Source of the DNA: Rheinheimera sp.
Lineage (GTDB): Bacteria; Pseudomonadota; Gammaproteobacteria; Enterobacterales; Alteromonadaceae
Length of the DNA: 10,000 bases
Reading direction: 5' to 3'
Assembly (NCBI RefSeq): GCF_020217005.1
Contig: NZ_JAIWOI010000305.1
Location: forward strand, 1-10,000
This document shows positions 6,738 through 10,000 of the stretch, one piece after another; position 1 is the stretch's first letter; every line of letters starts with the position of its first letter. The notes under the pieces are model-generated. The model was not told the DNA's origin, searched no databases, and worked only from the letters and a program-made list of their open reading frames with translations. Made by a program: the position numbers and the translations under genes.

Positions 6738-6919
6738 ATACCCAAAGTAATTGGAGTTGCGGGGAGGCGACAAGAGCGTGAGACCCCAGGAGCATAGTTT
6801 ACCTATGTGCAATTGGATTGAAGCGAAAACGAGCCGCATACCCCCAGCATAGTACTTGCAAAACAACTGGGGCGATGGCTCGAAGTCAACAAAGCTGCAG
6901 CTTCAAGTACGAAGGGTAT
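6738..6919. repeat. ERIC-like (IRU-type) intergenic palindromic element, long variant
   Basis: The element is bounded by ATACCC (6738-6743) and GGGTAT (6914-6919). The outer 25 bases of each end pair at about 18 positions as imperfect terminal inverted repeats. From memory, the left side (GTAATTGGAGTTGCGG, GACCCCAGGAGC) and right side (ACTGGGG, GCTGCAGCTTCAAGTA, GGGTAT) line up with the ERIC/IRU consensus. Internal pairings support a folded RNA: CATAG/CTATG (6793-6797, 6803-6807), CGAGCC/GGCTCG (6830-6835, 6877-6882) and CCCCAG/CTGGGG (6842-6847, 6867-6872). It is about 182 bp, against roughly 127 bp for typical ERIC. A partial direct repeat (CCCCAG then CATAGT, at 6784-6798 and 6842-6853) suggests internal duplication. 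It fills the gap between convergent genes and touches the ABC exporter's stop codon. Confidence 0.8.
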
Positions 6920-8721
6920 TAATGGCTAAACTGCAAAGCTGCCAAACGGGCATACAGCTCGCTGTTTTGCAGCAATTCGGTATGAGTGCCCTGAGCTACT
7001 ATGCGGCCGGCTTCCAATACCACAATACGATCGGCTGCCAGTACTGTGGCCAGCCGGTGGGCTATCACTAGTGTAGTGCGGTTTTGCGCCGCGTTGTCCA
7101 GCGCCTGTTGCACTTGTCGTTCGCTTTCAGCATCTAATGCACTGGTCGCTTCATCCAGCAATAACACCGAAGGGTTACTTAAAATAGCTCTGGCTATTGA
7201 AATACGCTGGCGTTGCCCTCCGGATAAACGCACCCCACGTTCACCTAAATAGGTGTTGTAGCCTTCGGGCAAGGCCAGAATAAAGTCGTGTGCCGCTGCC
7301 ATTTTTGCTGCAGCCTGCACTTCCTCTTCTGAAGCTTCAGGACGGGCGTAACGGATATTATCCAGTACAGAAGCTGCGAAAATTACAGTGTCCTGCAGCA
7401 CTATACCAAATGGCTGCCGGGCATCTGTTAAACGCAGATCCTTTAAATCCATGCCGTTAAATTTCACCTGACCTTGTTGCGGATCGTAAAACCTCAGCAG
7501 CAACTGGAACAAAGTGGTTTTTCCGGCGCCGGAGGGGCCAACTAAGGCTATATGTTCACCTGGTTTAATCTGCAGCGAAAAATCCTGTAAGGCCAAGGTA
7601 TCTGGCCGCGACGGATAACTGAAATTGACGTGGCTAAACTCAATACCCAGACCAGCCAAATGATGTTCGGGTACGACCAAAGGCAGAGGAGCAACGCTTT
7701 CCTGCACAGGGGATTGTACATTCAATAGCTGCATTAAACGCTCAGCCGCTCCGGCAGCGCGCTGTAAATCGCCCCATACTTCGGCAATAGCGCCAATAGC
7801 ACCGGCAGTCAGTACCGCATATAAAATAAACTGTGATAACTGGCCTCCCGTCATTTCATTAGCCAGCACCGCCTGAGCACCTAACCAGAGCACAAAGGAA
7901 ATAGCACCAAATACCAAGACTATGGCCACTAAAGTCAGCATAGAACGGGCGCGAATACGGGATAAAGCTGTGGTAAACGCAGTTTCGACTGAGTCGGTAA
8001 AACGCAAAGTTTCACGTTGCTCCTGCCGGTACGATTGCACTGTTGGAATAGCGTTTAATACTTCGCCTGCGACAGCGCTGGCGTCAGCGATACGGTCCTG
8101 ACTGTCACGCGATAATTTACGCACTTTGCGGCCAAATAAAAAAATCGGCAAAATCACTAAGACTAAAGTCAGCAAAATATAAGCGGCTAATTTAGCACTG
8201 GTGACAAATAACATCACCAATCCGCCCAGTAACAAAAAGCTGTTACGTAAGCCCATAGACAAACTGGTGCCAACCACAGCCTGAATTAAGGTGGTGTCTG
8301 TGGTTAAACGCGACAAGACTTCGCCTGTTTTGGTCAGTTCAAAAAACTGCGGACTCATTTTCACTACATGGGCATATACTGCACTGCGTAAATCCGCGGT
8401 AACCCGCTCGCCCAACCAGGATACATAATAAAACCGCAAGGCTGTGGCTACGGCCAAAACAACAGAAAGGCCAAATAACGCCAAAAAGTATTTATCGATA
8501 TGGCCAGCCTGATCGGAGGAAAATCCGGCGTCAATCAGATAACGAAAAGCCACAGGCAAGGTCAGGGTTGCTACTGCTGCCACAGTTAATGCGACAAAAG
8601 TCAGCAGCCAACGACTGGCGTAAGGTGTCAAAAAGGGCACTAAGCTAAAAAGCGGCCCCATTTTTTTGGCTGGAGCCTGAACCTGAGGTTGCGTTTCGGA
8701 TGTCACAGAGGCGCTGCTCAT
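6919..8721 (-). CDS. MsbA-related ABC exporter half-transporter (fused membrane and ATPase domains)
   Basis: This 600-residue half-transporter would work as a homodimer in the inner membrane. After a hydrophilic N-terminus (1-35), six membrane helices lie near 38-63, 77-102, 158-174, 177-196, 262-280 and 296-313, forming a type I exporter domain. The nucleotide-binding domain (about 360-595) is complete: Walker A GPSGAGKT (395-402), Q-loop Gln443 (VLQDT), signature LSGGQ (499-503), Walker B VLLLDE (519-524), D-loop SALD (527-530) and switch His555 (IAHRLA). The overall layout fits the MsbA-related permease/ATPase group, which is distinct from the essential lipid A flippase MsbA. The substrate is probably a lipid or hydrophobic compound, which is inference. 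Its ATG lies 3 bp after the MAPEG stop codon with only a weak ribosome site, so translational coupling is likely. Its own stop codon TAA overlaps the edge of the ERIC-like element. Confidence 0.95.
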   Translation of the reverse strand: MSSASVTSETQPQVQAPAKKMGPLFSLVPFLTPYASRWLLTFVALTVAAVATLTLPVAFRYLIDAGFSSDQAGHIDKYFLALFGLSVVLAVATALRFYYVSWLGERVTADLRSAVYAHVVKMSPQFFELTKTGEVLSRLTTDTTLIQAVVGTSLSMGLRNSFLLLGGLVMLFVTSAKLAAYILLTLVLVILPIFLFGRKVRKLSRDSQDRIADASAVAGEVLNAIPTVQSYRQEQRETLRFTDSVETAFTTALSRIRARSMLTLVAIVLVFGAISFVLWLGAQAVLANEMTGGQLSQFILYAVLTAGAIGAIAEVWGDLQRAAGAAERLMQLLNVQSPVQESVAPLPLVVPEHHLAGLGIEFSHVNFSYPSRPDTLALQDFSLQIKPGEHIALVGPSGAGKTTLFQLLLRFYDPQQGQVKFNGMDLKDLRLTDARQPFGIVLQDTVIFAASVLDNIRYARPEASEEEVQAAAKMAAAHDFILALPEGYNTYLGERGVRLSGGQRQRISIARAILSNPSVLLLDEATSALDAESERQVQQALDNAAQNRTTLVIAHRLATVLAADRIVVLEAGRIVAQGTHTELLQNSELYARLAALQFSH

Positions 8722-8724
8722 AAC

Positions 8725-9123
8725 TTATAAACCAGCCATGATACGTAGTACTATACCAACGGCAGCACCAATCATCAGCACCAGAGCAGTCATGAAACTA
8801 ATGATAAAACCAGGGCCCCGACTTTTAGGGTCTTGGACATAACTGACAGAATACAACACACGCCCCACTAACCAGACTAAACCTAAAAGCCCGGCCCAGA
8901 GTGGACTGACGTACTCACTGAATAACCACAGCGCAGGTAAAAACAGCACCAGTTGCTCCAGTGTATTCATCTGCACTCTGTACACCACCTCAAAGGCGGC
9001 ATGGCCGGTCGTAGCCGGTGCAGCCACGCCATATTTCTTCCGCGCCATACCAACGGCCAGAAAGCTGTAGATAAATAATAAAAGTGCCAGCAAAGTGACA
9101 ATAGCAGGAAGATGTAAAGCCAT
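8725..9123 (-). CDS. MAPEG-family integral membrane protein
   Basis: This 132-residue protein has four predicted membrane helices (about 5-27, 55-72, 75-95, 106-129) and the MAPEG hallmark AAFEVVYRVQMNTLEQLVLFLPAL (42-65), with Glu45, Arg49, Gln51, Asn53 and Glu56, plus GRVLYSVSY (87-95). MAPEG proteins include microsomal glutathione S-transferases and leukotriene C4 synthase; bacterial members are mostly uncharacterised and are thought to act on lipids or electrophiles in the membrane, often with glutathione. The length is typical of bacterial members. The ATG at 9123 is preceded by an AAGGG ribosome site. It is the first gene of a two-gene unit with the ABC exporter, which starts 3 bp beyond its stop. 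This pairing suggests modification then export of a hydrophobic compound, which is inference. Confidence 0.92.
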   Translation of the reverse strand: MALHLPAIVTLLALLLFIYSFLAVGMARKKYGVAAPATTGHAAFEVVYRVQMNTLEQLVLFLPALWLFSEYVSPLWAGLLGLVWLVGRVLYSVSYVQDPKSRGPGFIISFMTALVLMIGAAVGIVLRIMAGL

Positions 9124-9153
9124 GGTAACCCTTCAGTCAGGTCAGGCGGATTG

Positions 9154-9182
9154 TCTATAACGGTAATGGGGATGCCAAACAA
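9154..9182 (-). promoter_or_regulatory. Possible promoter for the MAPEG-ABC exporter operon
   Basis: On the minus strand TTGTTT (9177-9182; 3 of 6 to TTGACA) is separated by 17 bp from TATAGA (9154-9159; 4 of 6 to TATAAT). Transcription would begin near 9147, giving a leader of about 24 bases before the MAPEG ATG. The match is weak, but a promoter is needed here because a strong terminator lies just upstream at 9204-9232. Confidence 0.35.
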
Positions 9183-9203
9183 GGAATTCAATTGTTGATT
9201 AAA

Positions 9204-9232
9204 AAAGGCGGCTTGATATTACTGCCGCCTTT
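9204..9232 (-). terminator. Intrinsic terminator of the chemoreceptor gene
   Basis: On the minus strand AAAGGCGGC (9224-9232) and GCCGCCTTT (9204-9212) form a perfect 9-bp stem around an 11-base loop, followed by a run of Ts extending to 9201. It lies about 20 bases after the chemoreceptor stop codon and separates that gene from the MAPEG-ABC operon. Confidence 0.9.
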
Positions 9233-9251
9233 GTGTTTCTTGTCACTTAGA

Positions 9252-10000
9252 CTAAGTACGGAATTGGGCCAATAACCCGGCTAAATTGCTCATTTCTTTA
9301 TCCAGCCTATTACTACTATGACGAGCTTGCTGACCAATACTTTCGTTCGCCTTAGCCTGGGTGACTATAGCTTCAACACTGCCATGAATTTGCTTCATCT
9401 CGGCCTGCTCTGAACGGGCCGATTCTTTAATATCTTCGTTGACCGTGCGGATTTTTCCGACCACTGTCACTATAGAGGAAAAAGCCGTCGTAGTGTCCGC
9501 AATACGCTCAGTGATCTGCAACGCTTTCTGCTGAGCGCCAGCCATCACTTTTACTGCCATACCTGACCCATTGGTCAGGTTATTAATAATACCCTCAATT
9601 TGTTTCGTCGAATCCTGAGTGCGGGATGCCAGGCTTCGGACTTCATCAGCCACGACCGCAAAACCACGGCCTGATTCGCCAGCCCGGGCAGCTTCAATTG
9701 CAGCATTAAGCGCCAATAAATTGGTTTGTTCTGCGATGCTGCGAATCACTTCCAGCATAGTGCTGATATTTTTACTGTCTTCCACTAAGGCACTGATCAC
9801 TCTGCTGGCGTTGTCGATTTCATCTGCTACTTCACTGACGCCAGCGCGAGCAGCATTCACCACTTGCTCACCCTGGGCAGTAATACCTGAAGCCTCCCCT
9901 GACGCGACATCAGCTCTTTGTACTGCCTGACCTATATGGTCAACAGCCAATGCTAAGTGCCGAATAGCATCAGCGACCTGTACAGTTTCATTTAACTGTA
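9252..10000 (-). CDS. Methyl-accepting chemotaxis protein, C-terminal signalling domain (partial)
   Basis: The frame is open from the right edge to a TAG at 9252-9254, giving about 249 residues of the C-terminal end; the sensor, membrane segments and HAMP domain are outside the window. A TTG at 9950 is not a real start, because coding continues upstream without a stop. The highly conserved hairpin tip that contacts CheA and CheW is clear at about 9651-9731 ([19 protein letters not shown], then [15 protein letters not shown]). On both sides lie long alpha-helical, Ala/Glu/Gln-rich coiled-coil segments. The protein ends LLAQFRT, with no CheR-tethering NWETF-type pentapeptide visible. It relays a chemical or physical stimulus to the flagellar motor via CheA. 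A strong terminator follows. Confidence 0.95.
   Translation of the reverse strand, partial: QLNETVQVADAIRHLALAVDHIGQAVQRADVASGEASGITAQGEQVVNAARAGVSEVADEIDNASRVISALVEDSKNISTMLEVIRSIAEQTNLLALNAAIEAARAGESGRGFAVVADEVRSLASRTQDSTKQIEGIINNLTNGSGMAVKVMAGAQQKALQITERIADTTTAFSSIVTVVGKIRTVNEDIKESARSEQAEMKQIHGSVEAIVTQAKANESIGQQARHSSNRLDKEMSNLAGLLAQFRT

Noticed and set aside
6684..7071. Short frames on both strands at the ERIC-like element (6684-6866 minus, 6856-7071 plus)
   Set aside because: They arise from the repeat element and from antisense of flanking genes, with no protein-like composition.
9252..9950. Chemoreceptor fragment as a complete short gene starting at TTG 9950
   Set aside because: The frame remains open to the window edge, and a full-length receptor would extend well beyond it.
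1..10000. CRISPR array, tRNA or rRNA gene, integrase or transposase gene
   Set aside because: No regularly spaced repeats, cloverleaf-like segments, rRNA motifs or recombinase motifs were seen on reading.

Overview
The window looks like chromosomal DNA from a free-living, probably aquatic gammaproteobacterium. The protein set (LysR regulator, YcaC-type isochorismatase-family hydrolase, YtcJ-type amidohydrolase, small class I cytochrome c, MsbA-related ABC exporter, MAPEG protein, chemoreceptor), the moderate GC content and an ERIC-like intergenic element fit the Rheinheimera/Alishewanella/Shewanella part of the group. That placement is an impression from reading, not a database result. No rRNA, tRNA, CRISPR array, integrase or transposase gene was seen.

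Layout. 1-446 (-): 5' part of an exported protein of unknown function that runs off the left edge, with a good promoter just upstream. 687-1409 (-): orphan periplasmic solute-binding protein of the SBP_bac_3 family. 1656-2558 (+): LysR-type regulator, divergent from the binding protein and convergent with the next cluster. 2566-2613: long near-perfect hairpin in the convergent gap, resembling a REP/RAYT-type palindrome and probably acting as a terminator. 2617-5531 (-): three exported proteins in the order isochorismatase-family hydrolase, monohaem cytochrome c, YtcJ-like amidohydrolase, with a strong intrinsic terminator between the first and second genes. 5797-6714 (+): membrane-anchored alpha/beta hydrolase, divergent from that cluster across a 265-bp gap with inverted and direct repeats. 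6738-6919: ERIC-like element of about 182 bp that reaches the stop codon of the next gene. 6919-9123 (-): MAPEG membrane protein and MsbA-related exporter, 3 bp apart. 9204-9232: terminator. 9252-10000 (-): C-terminal signalling domain of a methyl-accepting chemotaxis protein, cut by the right edge.

How the genes may work together. The exported hydrolase, cytochrome c and amidohydrolase look like a periplasmic module that hydrolyses amide- or imide-like compounds, possibly linked to electron transfer; the adjacent anchored alpha/beta hydrolase could contribute. The substrate cannot be read from sequence. The LysR regulator could control either its divergent neighbour (the binding protein) or the convergent cluster. 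The MAPEG protein and ABC exporter are very likely cotranscribed and translationally coupled, suggesting a joint membrane-lipid or detoxification role. The two non-coding elements, one REP-like and one ERIC-like, are the most unusual DNA-level features. No clearly new defence or mobile system was found.
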